DNA of 64,000 bases from Brienomyrus brachyistius. Its lineage: Eukaryota; Chordata; Actinopteri; Osteoglossiformes; Mormyridae. Numbering within the stretch: the stretch's first letter is position 1; every line of letters starts with the position of its first letter. Made by a program: the position numbers and the translations under genes. The notes below the pieces were generated by a model. That model made no database searches. It worked only from the letters and a program-made list of their open reading frames with translations, and had not been told where the DNA came from. Positions 34,801 to 47,900 of the stretch are shown piece after piece. The stretch covers positions 14,657,191-14,721,190 of the forward strand of contig NC_064540.1 of NCBI RefSeq assembly GCF_023856365.1. The letters run 5' to 3'.

Positions 34801-35822
34801 GCGGCTGTAACAGCACCGGTGGTGGGGGGGGCTCGGCCAAGAAGAGGAAGAACAGCTCGCCTCTGCCCTCGCACCCCCCCTACCCTGCGGAGCCATCCCC
34901 CTCTTCCTCCTTCAAGAAGAACTGTGCCGTGACCTCGGGTGGTTCAGGGAGCGCCATCCACCCGCCGCTTGGCTACTCCTCTTCCTCGCTCAGCGGCATG
35001 CACGGTCTGGGGTTCAACAGTGCCCCCAGCAGGATGAACTCTCTTGGTCTCAAGCAGGAGCAGCCTGGCAGGGTCCCGACATCGGGAAGCCCCGCCGAGT
35101 CCATTAAGCGCATGAGCGTGGTGATGAACAGCAGTGACTCCACCCTCTCCCTTGGGCCCTTCGTCCACCAAGGGGCCTCGGAGCAGCAGACAGGCTTCAG
35201 CCACACGCATGGCGTCGCTGACGGCCAGCCGGAGGGTAGGAAGCGGAAGGGCCCCCCCAGCGTTGGTGGTATCCACAGCGGCCCAGGGAGACCCAAGGTG
35301 GCCAAGTCGCTGTCCATCAACAACATCCATGGCAAACATGGCCGTGGTATCCCAGGGACGCAGGGCCTGACGAACAGCTCACTCATACAACAGGTATGGA
35401 AAGGGTGCGTGACGTCCGGCGGCTCTGTGTGCGCCCTCCAGCCTCCTATGATCACAAACCGGAACATTTAATGGCATGCGTTATAAAAACGACTGATTGC
35501 TGATATAAGAATGGGAGTGTCAGGGCTCAACCCAACTGTAGCATTTGGCCAAGAAGCAACAGAGAGTGTAAATTTGGCAGGGAGCTCCACAACAACACCT
35601 AATGGTTGCTCGACATTTTGCAGCTTCCATACAGCCTGCATCAAAGTGGATTTATTGAATGGAGGAGGCGTGTGAGCTAGTCTCCATTAATCCCCAGTCA
35701 GTGCAGGAGCTGAGGGCCATGAGATAAGGGGCAAGTGTTAAGTGTTAAAATGTGAGTTTGTCGCGCTCTCAGCAGTGCTGACAGTTGTCTGCCGTCTCTT
35801 GCAGCCGAAGGCACGTCCCTGA
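16790..35822 (+). CDS. atxn7: ataxin-7
   Basis: Complete coding region of 806 aa. Exons: 16790-16997, 17187-17255, 21997-22101, 30853-31087, 31602-31825, 31933-32009 (alternative start 31930), 32162-32397, 33127-33325, 33846-33967, 34466-35393, 35805-35822. All are GT-AG and in frame, ending PKARP as in human. The start is [15 protein letters not shown]. The human polyglutamine tract is represented only by [13 protein letters not shown]2H2-like finger uses C111, C114, H126 and H131 ([21 protein letters not shown] spans them). The SCA7 zinc domain uses C288, C299, C305 and H308 and straddles two exons. Basic signals are GRRKRF and KKRK (617-620). A Ser/Pro-rich C-terminus contains the conserved [20 protein letters not shown]. 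Ataxin-7 anchors the deubiquitinase module to SAGA in the nucleus. Introns 2 and 3 (4.7 and 8.8 kb) are full of repeats. Confidence 0.97.
17256..18214. other. atxn7 intron 2, 5' part
   Basis: AT-rich intronic sequence with no recognised transposon or coding segment. Confidence 0.5.
18215..18915. repeat. 47-bp minisatellite, 15 copies
   Basis: Unit of 47 bp containing TGTGATGGACTGGCATCCCG then TCCAGGGTGTACCCCAGCCC. The GTGTACCCCAG core recurs 15 times at 47-base spacing. Variants include CCCGTTTTCTG for CCCGTGCCCTG (two units) and GATGAACTGG. As 47 is not a multiple of three, the frame rotates and all three minus-strand frames stay open across the array; these are not genes. It lies in atxn7 intron 2. 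Confidence 0.96.
19720..19855. repeat. 39-bp short tandem array sharing the 47-bp core
   Basis: Three copies of GTGATGGACTGGCATCCCGT followed by a different spacer (CCCGGGTCCTCTGTGCCCC), at 39- and 38-base spacing (19742, 19781, 19819). The core is the same as in the 47-bp array about 0.8 kb upstream, but the rest of the unit differs. Confidence 0.9.
21131..21912. mobile_element. hAT-like MITE (782 bp) containing a VNTR
   Basis: The left end is GCTGGGCGATAT and the right end is TATCGCCCAGC, an inverted pair. The flanking 8-mers CTAGCACG (21123-21130) and GTAGCAGG (21913-21920) match at six of eight positions, as expected of a decayed hAT target duplication. Most of the interior is AT-rich, but its 3' third is a GC-rich minisatellite. 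There is no transposase. It ends 84 bp before atxn7 coding exon 3. Confidence 0.7.
21519..21790. repeat. composite 41/37-bp minisatellite inside the MITE
   Basis: The block CACCTTACCGGTCCTGG occurs seven times at spacings of 41, 37, 41, 37, 37 and 41 bases. Two spacer types alternate: GTGCCGCCCGCCCGCCCGCA (long) and CACCACCCGCCGGCATGTG (short). T-to-G variation in CTTACCGG/CTTGCCGG marks individual units. Confidence 0.92.
22102..23283. other. atxn7 intron 3, 5' part
   Basis: Intronic, moderately GC-rich, no transposon end or coding exon recognised. Open frames here lack similarity to known proteins. Confidence 0.45.
23284..23752. repeat. 29-bp minisatellite, 16 copies
   Basis: Unit CGCCGCTCCTCCCGTCCGTC then ACTGTGCCA, repeated 16 times at 29-base spacing. 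Positions that vary are CTCC/CACC and GCCA/GCCC, so units fall into four haplotypes. C-rich on the plus strand. Open frames across it are artefacts of the array. Confidence 0.95.
23986..25235 (-). mobile_element. decayed hAT element with BED-finger remnant
   Basis: The left end GGGCTGGGCGATATGA matches the terminal repeat of the MITE at 21131. On the minus strand at 24826-25134 an open frame contains [20 protein letters not shown] followed by [12 protein letters not shown]. This resembles the start of the BED zinc finger at the N-terminus of hAT/ZBED transposases (VW-x3-G-F-x4-D-x2-Q-x2-V-x-C). The second cysteine and the His pair are missing and the frame then leaves the family. The right end is uncertain; ATATCGGCT at about 25224-25232 is a possible degraded copy. 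Most of the transposase is deleted. Confidence 0.45.
25655..25770. repeat. CCTG/TGGATGAGG short tandem repeat
   Basis: Several copies of CCTGCCTGGATGAGG-type units with CCTG expansions, in atxn7 intron 3. A dispersed fish-type repeat tail (GCTGCGACCCTGACAAGGGT then GATGGATGGAT) lies just before, at about 25497-25537. Confidence 0.75.
26700..26880. mobile_element. fish SINE-like copy
   Basis: Contains GCTGACACTTATATCCAAAG, GGTTAAGGTCCTTGCTCAGG, GGGATTTGAACCACCGACCT and CCTAACCCACACACC. This order of words is familiar from dispersed fish SINE-like repeats, which end in a tRNA-like GATTTGAACC motif. I cannot assign the family. Confidence 0.6.
27255..27600. mobile_element. MITE-like repeat flanked by (GT)n
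   Basis: (GT)n at about 27260-27292 is followed by TTGGGGACCAAAATGTCCCC, a GGTTAAGGTTAGGGCTGGGT segment and TTCCCATAGAAATGAATGGA CGG, then another (GT)n at about 27585. The middle words recur in the repeat at 47654-47896. The terminal inverted repeats are poorly preserved. Confidence 0.55.
27761..27869. repeat. degenerate interstitial telomere-like repeat
   Basis: Runs of GGGTTTAG, GGTTAGGG, GGGTCAGG and GATTCGGG over about 110 bp, related to TTAGGG. A 24-bp higher-order unit (TTTAGATTCGGGTTTAGGTT plus AGGG) occurs twice. It lies in atxn7 intron 3. Confidence 0.85.
28185..28665 (+). promoter_or_regulatory. CpG-rich island within atxn7 intron 3
   Basis: Dense CpG, with GCCGCCACAGATCGACGG, GGCGGCCCTGTGCAAAGCC and CCGCCCTCCCGGGCCC, and G/C homopolymers at both edges, inside an otherwise moderate intron. 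It lies 2.2 kb upstream of coding exon 4. It may be an internal promoter or enhancer. No TATA box or splice-ready exon is certain; a CTGATCTG|GTAAAT donor at about 28534 is one possibility. Confidence 0.35.
28790..28850. repeat. (TG)n microsatellite
   Basis: About 28 uninterrupted TG dinucleotides. A long poly-C run follows at about 28972-28990. Confidence 0.95.
29295..30036. mobile_element. candidate DNA transposon with internal inverted repeats
   Basis: AGGAACTGGAACC (29400-29412) is the exact reverse complement of GGTTCCAGTTCCT (30003-30015). The outer sequence TTAAGGTGCTTTCACACTG (left) and AAGCCTTTAG (right) has TTA on both sides, which would fit a PIF/Harbinger target site. The outermost repeats match poorly. 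No transposase is present, so the boundaries are tentative. Confidence 0.4.
33553..33692. repeat. CTGT/CTCTGT microsatellite
   Basis: About 140 bp of interspersed TGTC and TCTGTC units in the atxn7 intron between coding exons 8 and 9. It produces long open frames on both strands, which are artefacts. Confidence 0.95.
34021..34240. repeat. 40-bp minisatellite, 5 copies
   Basis: TTAGGGTCATATATGGGCAT then GCCAAGGTGTGTGGGTGTGG recurs at 34041, 34081, 34121, 34161 and 34201. The first four units are nearly identical, while the fifth has diverged (TAAGGTCATATATGGGTATG). It lies in the atxn7 intron before the long exon 10. Confidence 0.95.
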
Positions 35823-38609
35823 CGAAGGGCCTCGCTTCCTGCCTGGCCGAACCCGATGATGTAAGCAGGACGGTGCCAGCTTCCGCACTCTGAACTGCGC
35901 AGGGCCTTTTTACCTGTTAATTTCAGCTTCCCATGATCCTCAGGGGTGGAGAGAAACTGGACAGTCACTGGTATCCTGTTCGGAGCGGCGCCCCCTGCTG
36001 CCGATGAGGTCAGGCCTTTGCAGTGCTGCATTAGAAGCCAGCCGTGAGTTGTCCCTGTGCCCATTCAATGTTCGACTTAAGGTACAGATAAGGGCTGCCT
36101 CTCGCAGTGATGTGCCTACATCCAAGCACTAGGGGGCGACTCGGTCGTGGATGGAGGTGCACTGTTTGTGCATTCGTCAGGTCAGACTCTGCTTAACTAC
36201 TGCGACTAAAACCCCAGACTGCCTAAAATAAAGCCTCACGATGGGTGCAGTTCCAGAATGGGCACAAGCTACTATTATTCCCCATACACTGGTTCATCTT
36301 AAAAAGAGATTTTTTTCCCCATAGCAGCACGATGCTGGTCAGTTTGATGTGTGACACAGGGGACAGTCTGGATGCTCTGAGGGATGCAGGTTGATGCTGA
36401 GGGGTGCCTACATCCTGCTTTTTTTTCAGGATTCCTGTCCTGACGTGTTGATCCATTGAAATGTGTTTTTGGTTGAAACTTTCATCACTGGTTTATGCAA
36501 GGGAGGTTACTGAGTGCCGCCAGTTCTCTGCGTTTAGTTTACACTATGCCTGTCCCTGTGAAGAAGAAAGCCCGCGTAAAGAGGGGGAGAGAAGCACGTC
36601 AGCCTTAAGTAATCGAGAGCATCTCCTGATATGCTGGACAGGAGGTCTTACCTGCTTGACAGGTCAATCTCGCAGGATGAAAGCCTGGGCTTGTTTCCAC
36701 TTGGACTTCATCACAGCATGTACTTGATACCGATTACCTTACACAGAATCTTGAGATTTACCTAATTTCTCTTCTCTGTTCATTAGGCTCTGTGACTAGT
36801 TTTAACACAGGTTGTTCAAATTAATTGCAGAGTCCTTGTTCAGTAATTCTGAAATTTTCGAAACATGGGATAAACATACAGAGAGACTGGAGATCAACTT
36901 CGACGTGACAAAATATTCTCCCAGCGCCACCAACCAGTCAACTGAGAGACTCCCTATACTGTGAATAGTATTGATCTAAAGCAAAATGCCACTATATGTA
37001 CATAGATAATGCCCCTCCCGGCCCCCAAAGAGTGGCACTGTGTGAAGCGTGCGGGCAGGTATTTACTGCTGTCATTTATTTCCTGTGAGCATCTCTCCTA
37101 AAGCCTTCGTCACCAGACGAGTTCTCTGAAATCTTCGTACCTGCCACAGGCAGGTTCTCACATCACTGGTGTGCAGTGCTTTGCATTCTGGGTATTTTTG
37201 GTTTGCGTCTGAGAGCCGTGGGTTGAAAAGGGTTCCATGTACCGATGGCATAATATTATAACGCTTATTCCTGACCCTATCGATGGCAGTAGCCACAAGA
37301 AGTGTTTTGTATGTTTGTTTTTTTTCTTGTATTATACAAATATTGAAGTATCCCTATTTCAGAATACGTATTTTGTTAAGTGTACATATTTAAATATGTA
37401 TTTTTGCACAGGTGTTTTTCCTACATTCGATTTTGGTACAATTTTGAGATCATCATTATTTATTTACTAAATGATTAATTAAAATAAGACTTTTATTATT
37501 TGAAGTGGTTCACTGCCAAGCCAATAATGTAACAGCCAGGTGACTCATCTCCTACATCCCTTTCTGGAAGGTGAGGCATCGCGTGATGCGTGTCGGTCCG
37601 CGTTTGATCCCAGACGCTGTCATCGGCAGCTTGGTACTCAGCCGGCAATTCCGTGAACGCGACCCCCATCGGCACCTCGTCATGATTTCCTGGGGGTGCT
37701 TGCGCGAGTTTGGGATGGATGAGGAAATGTCACTCCTCGCCTTTAGATGCCAGTCAGAATGACGAGGGCTCTACCACTGTTGCCAAACTAACATTTTACA
37801 TGCGTAACTAAAGGTTTTATTTGCAGATTTTTAAACGCAAACATTGAGGGAGACAAAGTGCCTGATTTTGTCTTCAGAAAACCAGACCTACTTGATTGTC
37901 TAAGGGCATTTAGCAGCTTATTTTATTCCTGAACAGAAGCTTGGGTCTGGCAGCAAGAGCCTTCTGTCAAAGACAATTGTCCTGCTGACAAAGATCCACC
38001 CCCCATCCCCAAGTACCCTCCCTTAAAACGCTGTTACGGTGACCCCGTACCTCAAATGATGTCTGGAAGTCAAACGTGTTGCCTGCTGGCAAGAATGATC
38101 TTTCCCCAACTTAGCATAATTTTATCTTGTTCATTGCGTCTCAGAACACTAGAGGGGTTGCTGAATGTGTTTCAGTGCAGTAGACACACATACAGAGTGC
38201 AAACAAATATACACTATCTGCAGTATTTTTACCCATGAATTAGTGTCGCTTATGAAGGCATTCTCACCCCAGCACGAGACTGGAACCCGCTCATGTCCAG
38301 ATCACGGAAAAGCAGCTTCTCAGCTATGCAGTGTGACTCGCTTCCTTACCTGCTGTGTTCCGAACCTCCCCCTCACTGCTCTGCCAGTGCCGCCCTGTGA
38401 AATATCCCACGGTGATGCACCGCAGCTGTGTAATGTGAATTTCAGACAGAGGGGCCCGGGGGCACTGTACTCCTCTGCATATGAGATTTGATGCATCTGA
38501 CTATCCGGACTTCAGTGGCTGTGTAACTGATGGAGAACAAGCAGGACAGATTCCTTAATATTTAAGATTGTATAGATATTTGTTTTTTTAACAAGTTTCT
38601 GTAAATAAA
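35823..38609 (+). other. atxn7: atxn7 3' UTR and convergent spacer
   Basis: Sequence after the TGA stop. AATAAA signals lie at 36227-36232 and 38604-38609. The second would give a 3' UTR of about 2.8 kb, which fits the long 3' UTR of ataxin-7 in mammals. AT-rich, T-run-rich sequence at 37300-37500 looks UTR-like. No further coding exons were recognised. It meets the psmd6 3' end tail to tail. Confidence 0.55.
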
Positions 38610-38824
38610 ATAATTTATACAGCTATTTATAAGTAAAAAAAAAAATCTTCTCTGGCATGTCTTATTCGGGGTATAGGGTGTGTAGAACACATTTACCCAC
38701 AGTGCTGAGCCAGGCAAAATGCACAAACAGCTACACAGAACGTCATTAAAGTATACTGGGGATAGCATGCGCATTGTGTGGTTGCAAATCACTGAATGCA
38801 CAAGAACTTAAGTTTCACTGAAAA

Positions 38825-38830
38825 TTTAAT
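38825..38830 (-). terminator. psmd6: psmd6 poly(A) signal
   Basis: ATTAAA on the minus strand 107 bp after the psmd6 stop. It is the nearest candidate hexamer. Confidence 0.5.
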
Positions 38831-38937
38831 ATATACACAAAAGCATGACTGTTCAGTTTGGGTTGTTCCAGTACAACATCAGCTTGACAAAAGTAACCAT
38901 TACACTAGACTCAAAGGGCTCCCCTGTAACGTATGAA

Positions 38938-41494
<2,557 letters not shown>

Positions 41495-41976
41495 TTCGAC
41501 AGCTAGCTAGATACGACCCGCCGTTAGGTATCACCCTGTCAACGTCTTTGTCAACAGGGACGCGGACTACCAACTCTAACTACGGTGGCCGTGCAAGGAG
41601 AAAAAGGGCAAATTGAAAAACACGTTATCACACAGTGTGTGACTATTGCCACCTGGTGGTTAAACAAGTTAAACAGTAACGTTATTCGTCACAAAGTCGA
41701 ATTATGATGAACATCTCCTAAACCGAAGTTTTCCCCTGTCCTAGTCTTCTTGGGACCTTCTCAACTGGATAAGCAGTTATGACAGATGGATGGAAGTACA
41801 GTATGTGGTAATCATTATATATAATGACGTGAATAAAATGACCTAAAATGTAGATATTGGTTAAAAGGAAAGCTGCTTAACGATTCTATAAATCTTCAAC
41901 ATATCTAACAGACCGTAAATTTGTCAAGTCACCCTCGTCTGGAAAATTGTTAAGGTTGCTTCTTTACAGGCAATGA
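41495..41976. promoter_or_regulatory. divergent psmd6 / SLC2A promoter region
   Basis: 482 bp separate the two start codons. The psmd6 side is CpG-containing (CCGCCGTTAGG, GGGACGCGG, GGTGGCCGTG). On the plus side an acceptor-like TTCTTTACAG at 41960-41969 lies just before the transporter ATG, so that gene may have an extra 5' noncoding exon here. A fish dispersed-repeat tail (GGATAAGCAGTTATGACAGA then TGGATGG) lies at about 41767-41793. Confidence 0.5.
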
Positions 41977-44900
41977 ATGGAAACTATGCTGAAACAACTG
42001 GTAGGATCTATATATTTTATTATTATTATTATTATTACTATTATTATGTTAACCAAAAATACTTGTATTCTTATTTAATCAACAGAACAATTCCCTGTAA
42101 TATACAGTAAGCTGCAGCTATAGATGTCATCGTTTCACTTCTGTCATGGGCGTCGCCACCATTAAATCTGAGGGGGACGTGTCTCCCTCACATTTCATAA
42201 TTATTCGTTTGGACTCCCCCACATTTAACATAAAATATTAGTTTTATGCCAGTGTGTCCCCCCACATTCAAAATGCTTCTGTTGTGCATGTTGTTACGTT
42301 GGCTGGAATGGATGCTCCGGCTCCTTGTTGGTGGTACGCTTTTTATATACCCGGTCTTCAGTCTTGTGGGAATGGCTGTAAAATGATCGGTTGTAAAATG
42401 ATCGGTTGTCTTACGTCTTGAAATTTGTTTCATTAACAGGGTGATGCTGTTTCACATTGCATTTTAACAGCATGTAATGGGATTTAACGACTGAAAAAAA
42501 ATATTGGCTGTTCAAAAAAATGCTATAAATGTACTTTTCTTTTTAATTCATATAGAATATCTTTTTTCATGCTTGAATAAACGAAGATACAATTGATTAG
42601 GCCTGTATATCATATTTATAGCTCCGATTTTGTGTCAAACTTGCAGGGAACAATGTAACAAAGCGTAAAGCTGCTACATATTTTGCGATTTAATTTCCTT
42701 CAGTTGGAAAGCTTTCCAACATGCTACAACATGACTCATTTTCGCACATCCCAGTGGTGATAGAAACTATTTTTAAATATATTTATAAAGATGTAGTCAG
42801 AAATGAAACAGAAATACAGAGCGTTAAACACCAACTGAAATGGACGCGGAAAATGATACATTAACTGAAATCCCCCATTTCAATTTAAATGATCCATTCA
42901 TCCATCCATCCATCCATCCATCCATCCATCCATCTAAGCTGACCGCGTTTCCAAGAGAGGGAAAGTCTGGAACATATCCAAAGAAGCAGGCAAAGGACAG
43001 CCTGGACAGGGTGCTGGTCCTTACTGAGGCACACATTCTCACACCATAATATCCGACAGACTGCAGGAGGAAACTGTATTATTCTCCTACAGTCAGAGCA
43101 AAATGTGAACTAGACACACAGAGCCAAGGCAGAGACTGAGCCCGCAACGCGGAGGTGTGAACGCATACGCACACCGATTCGTCCTATATTAAAATTGCCT
43201 TTTGTGGGTGAATACGTGCCATTTACTCATGGAATATACCTACACTCCAAGCTCCGGATGAACATGACAGCAGTAACTGATAACCGCTGAAAATGATTTA
43301 TTTGTAGAGACTTGTTAACAATGATAAAGTGCCAAACATAATACACTGGTTCTTGCATATGACTGTAGCTTTTTCTTCCTCTTTTCAAGGCCCGTGATAA
43401 AGACTATTATTCGCCATTTTCATTCACCCCTACCCTTTCATGCGTTAATTTCCAGATACGTGGGAAAGCATTATTTTTCATTATAGTCCTTGGCATTGGA
43501 GGATCCTTTCAAAATGGATTTCACGTCACAGTAATCAGTTCACCTTCACCTGTAAGACACATTCACTTGAATCCCCATTGTTTGAATTCATTTTGCTGCC
43601 GTAATCATATCTTTATGACTCATCGATTAGAAACGCTAGCAGCTTCCGACGAACCCTTGAGCCAGTTCCGTCTGTCTGCAGTACATCCAGGATTTCATCA
43701 ATAGGAGCTGGTTCGAGCGTTATGAGGAGCCGCTGCCGAAATACAGCCTCACCTTCATCTGGTCCGCCGCCGTGAGTCTGTACGGCGTGGGCGGCCTCAT
43801 CGGCTCTATGTGCGTCAAGTACTTTGCAGGTAGATTCGGAAGGTGAGGTTCCCAAAAATCGTTCAAGACATGTATCGTACATTTTTTACATTAAAACTGT
43901 GCGATTTCAAGCATGCATTTTTATACCAATCATAACCTATTTCTTGATACATAAACCGTAACACGTCTTCAGAAAGGAAAGCAACTGAAGTACTGCATGA
44001 TGGTTTTTATATTTCTTACTCTAAGACAAATGTTTTTTTAGTCCTTTGATTTAGAGATAATACATAAAGATATTTAGGATTGTTTTGCTAGAAGTACGTT
44101 GTACGTTAGCAGACAATGGTTTCGATCCATCGACCTCTGGGTTATGGGCCCAGCACACTTCCACTGTGCCAATCTGCTCCCCGTCATTCATTAATTCAAT
44201 AATCATCATGGGAAAAACAATATCAGGATATCGTTATTTCAGTTGAATGTTGGTTGAGACATTTTCTGGTTAACCGTTGTTATTTATGCGCTTCAGGAAG
44301 GGGGCATTGATGTGGAACGACGCGATCAGCATCGTGTCCGCACTGATAATGTTCTCTAGTAAATTTTTGAATTCCTTTGAAATGGTCATTCTTGCGAGGT
44401 TCTCTTACGGATTTGCAGCAGGTACGTAAACTAGTGTTATATTCAATAATATTAAATTGTGAACTTAAATTAGAAATTAAGCGCGGAAGATGAACTGTGA
44501 AATGGGTGAGATAAGACATTGTTCTGAGTTTCTAAATTTCACAAGGTATTTTATTATGTAACGAGGAAGTGGAATTAAAGGACAGCAGCTGACCCTTCAA
44601 ACAAAGTTTTCTGACGTACAATGTTGGTGATTGAAAGTGCAACAGTGAGATGCAAATTTATTTTAGGCTTGTCTGGGTAGAGAAACGTCTTCTAAAGTAA
44701 ATCTCTGATGTCTGACAGTTGAAAAAGAAACGAAAAGTCTTGTTCTTGTCCTCTTTTTCATTTGACCTGACAGACCACTCCTTGTTTGTTCAGGGTTAGG
44801 TTTATTTGTTCATATGATGTACCTGGGGGAGAGTTCTCCTACAAAACTCAGAGGAATGGTCACCCTGACATCTGCCACATTCTTCGCCATTGGAAAACTG

Positions 44901-47900
44901 TCAGGACAGCTTGCTGGCCTAAAGTATTCACTCATTCACATCTAGTAAAAAATAAAGGGCTATACAGATCAGTGGAGGGAAATTCCCTAGAGAGAGCTGA
45001 AAGCGATGCAGTGCGTGGCGTTTTGATGCGCTGGTTTGCTCTCTTACAGGGAGTTCTTAGGCCATGAGAGTTTGTGGAACGTTCTGCTCTCTGTTCCTGG
45101 GATTCTCGCTTTCATTCAGCTGGTGGCGCTCCAGTTCCTTCCAGAGGCACCCAGGTACTTACTGATAGACAAAGACAACAAGGAAATGTGTCAAAAAGGT
45201 GGGTTTAGTCTGCTTTCACAGAAGAAATTATAATTATTATTACTTGATATAGACTAGTTGTACAAATGCTCCATCCATCCATCTTCCGTACTGCTTATTT
45301 ACCACAGGCTCACAATGACCATTGCAAAATACAACAAAACAAGCTTACTTAAGGTACTTTACACTCTTGGAGTTATTGTAGCGTATACTTAGTTTTAAAA
45401 ACATTTTCGCAGTCGTCATACATGTAATATGCCAATTATGTAATTACAGTATTCCAGAATCGGTGTTTATCGGAGTTTATACAGATTACATTTGCTGTGA
45501 TGGTGAGCTTCGTTGATTTATTTGGTGGTGGCCTGGTAATGCATACTTCACTTTTTATCATCAGTGATTGGCTGCGCACAGCTGCGGTTGGTGCACATGC
45601 AGCCCAGATTGTCTATCAGAAATCATGCGCGTCCATGCGCGCCTGTGTGTAATAACTGATTAGGTATTTCCAGTAGGTGGCAGTGTGGACTTTAACAAAT
45701 CAGCAGTCAAGGACAAAAGAGTAGAAGAAGAGTAGTTGTTGCTATTGTAGTAGGTTATAGTAAGCTATACAAGAGGGGGTGGAGGTACCCGCATATCTAG
45801 TTTTTTTTTATACCGAGGTATGCAGTATTTTTAAAAGCAACACTATTCCATAATTTTAAAATATTGCCCATAAAATTGTCAAATTTTGTCATAAGGAATT
45901 CAAAATAGTGCGCTATGTCGTATTAATGCAGTACCGGCCAAGCCTTGACCAGTATCTTCATAGAAGTTCACCAGTTTCACTACGCTGCCTTTACTTGTGT
46001 TTGTTGCAATTCACCTGCTCTTTCCTGGTCTGGCGAAATATCACTGCAGTACGAATGCACCGACCGCAACCATCCGAATCCGCAGCCAAATGTACAGTGA
46101 ACACAAGCTGCCGCATGGATGGCAGTCCGCAGCCCCAAAGCGCACCAGGAAAAGTGAAGCATGAATTGACCTGAGTTTCCTGCCAGAAACACTAGTGGGA
46201 GGAAACGTCTTAAACCCCAAGGGATGTCTTCCAGCCCTGCAGACCCTGTGGGGTGTCGGAGAATACAAGGTGGAAATCGAGGAGATGATGCTGGAGCAGG
46301 TCGCTATAAAAGGACAGCCATCCAAGAGCCTGGTGGGCCTGCTGAGGGATCACCTCGTCCGCTGGCAGCTCGTCACCATCATGGTCATCACTTTCTCAAT
46401 CCAGTTCTCGGGTTTGTCTGCGGTGAGCGTATCGCTTGTCACATGTCCATCGTCCATGGCGACACACGTAGGGTCACATGTACATACAGGGCCATGTCAG
46501 GTGGTCGAGGCATCTGGTGATTCTTCTGTTAATGCTGGTACAGATCGGTTCCTTCTCCTACTCACTCTTGATGGAAGCGGGCATCCCGACGGATAAGATC
46601 CGATATGTCACCCTGGGGCTGGGAGTTTCAGAAGTTATGACCTCCATCGTGTGTGTAAGTCACGACGAAGAGAGTTACATTTAGTGTGTCGGGGGAAATC
46701 TCTTTGGAAGATGAAAGACAGTGCTGTATCTGTGCCATGTCTCGTAGGGATTTCTCATTGATAATTTGGGAAGGAGAAGCCTTCTGTGGAAGGGCTTTGT
46801 CGTCATGTCTGCACTCATGGCGCTAGTTGGACTCACACAACTTCTGAAGGTTAGCTTCCTGGACCTTGGGACTATCATTTGCCGATCCCCGAATATAAGT
46901 TTTTTCTTAGCTGAGTCAGTGTAGCTCCTGCTGCAGTTAAGACAGAAATAATAGCCTGCACATTAGCCAGTAACCACAAATGCTAATATATCATCTATCT
47001 TTTACCCAGTTATCACAGTGGGTGGAGCCTATCCCAGGCAGCATAGGGAATACCATGGTTGGGTTGCCAGTCCATCACAGGCCACATATACACAATGGGA
47101 TATTTAAAGATGCCAGTTAACTGCCTATCGTTGGACTGGCAGAGGAACCCAACAGCTCATGCAAACTGCACATATGAAGAGCGGAGGCAGGCTGTTAAAC
47201 CCGGAGGTGTGAGGCGACAGTGTTAACTACTGAGCCACTGTGCCGCTGTTCATCCATATGTTTGAAATGGAATTTATGCTGCTACTTTAGGATTCAATTG
47301 AGTTAATTGAGTTGATTGTAAGCCTCATAATGTAGTGCATATAACATGAAATTAAATCAGGATATTTAAACACATAAGGCTTAGCACGGGGTTCGAGTCT
47401 CCAGCATGGCCTCACGTGCGTGGAGTCTGCATGTTCTGCCCATGTAGTCGTGGGGTTCCCTGGATGGCTTAACACATGCTTGTTGGCCTCAACGATGCCT
47501 ATATAGGTCATTACCCACTGCTGCTTCTTCCATTGACGTATCCTAGTCAGAGGTCATATGGGTCATATGGGGGCTTGGAACCTATGTCAGACAGCACAGG
47601 GACACGGCAGAGATACTCCCTTGGTCTGTGTGTGTGTGTGTGTGTGTGTGAGCGGGTATACCTATCCTTATGGGGACACAATGTTCCCATAACGTGATAA
47701 ATATCCGTTTTTTTCCCTTATGGGGACAGGTTTCCTGGTCCCCATAAGTGAAAACTCTATTTTATAAAAATCAGTGACTGCTATGAAAAAATTATGGTTA
47801 TGGTTAGGGCAGGGTGGGGGTTAAGGTTGTCATAGTTAGCATTAGCATTTTTCCCATAGGAGTGAATGAGCGGGCCACATAAGGATAGGTATACCCTACA

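Noticed and set aside
34973..35467. 164-aa minus-strand frame opposite atxn7 exon 10
   Set aside because: Shadow of the GC-rich coding exon. The plus strand encodes conserved ataxin-7 sequence.
42840..43049. First exon of the GLUT gene starting MDAENDTLTE
   Set aside because: No donor follows, and it runs into a dispersed repeat with (ATCC)n. The METMLKQL exon at 41977 fits phase and family better.
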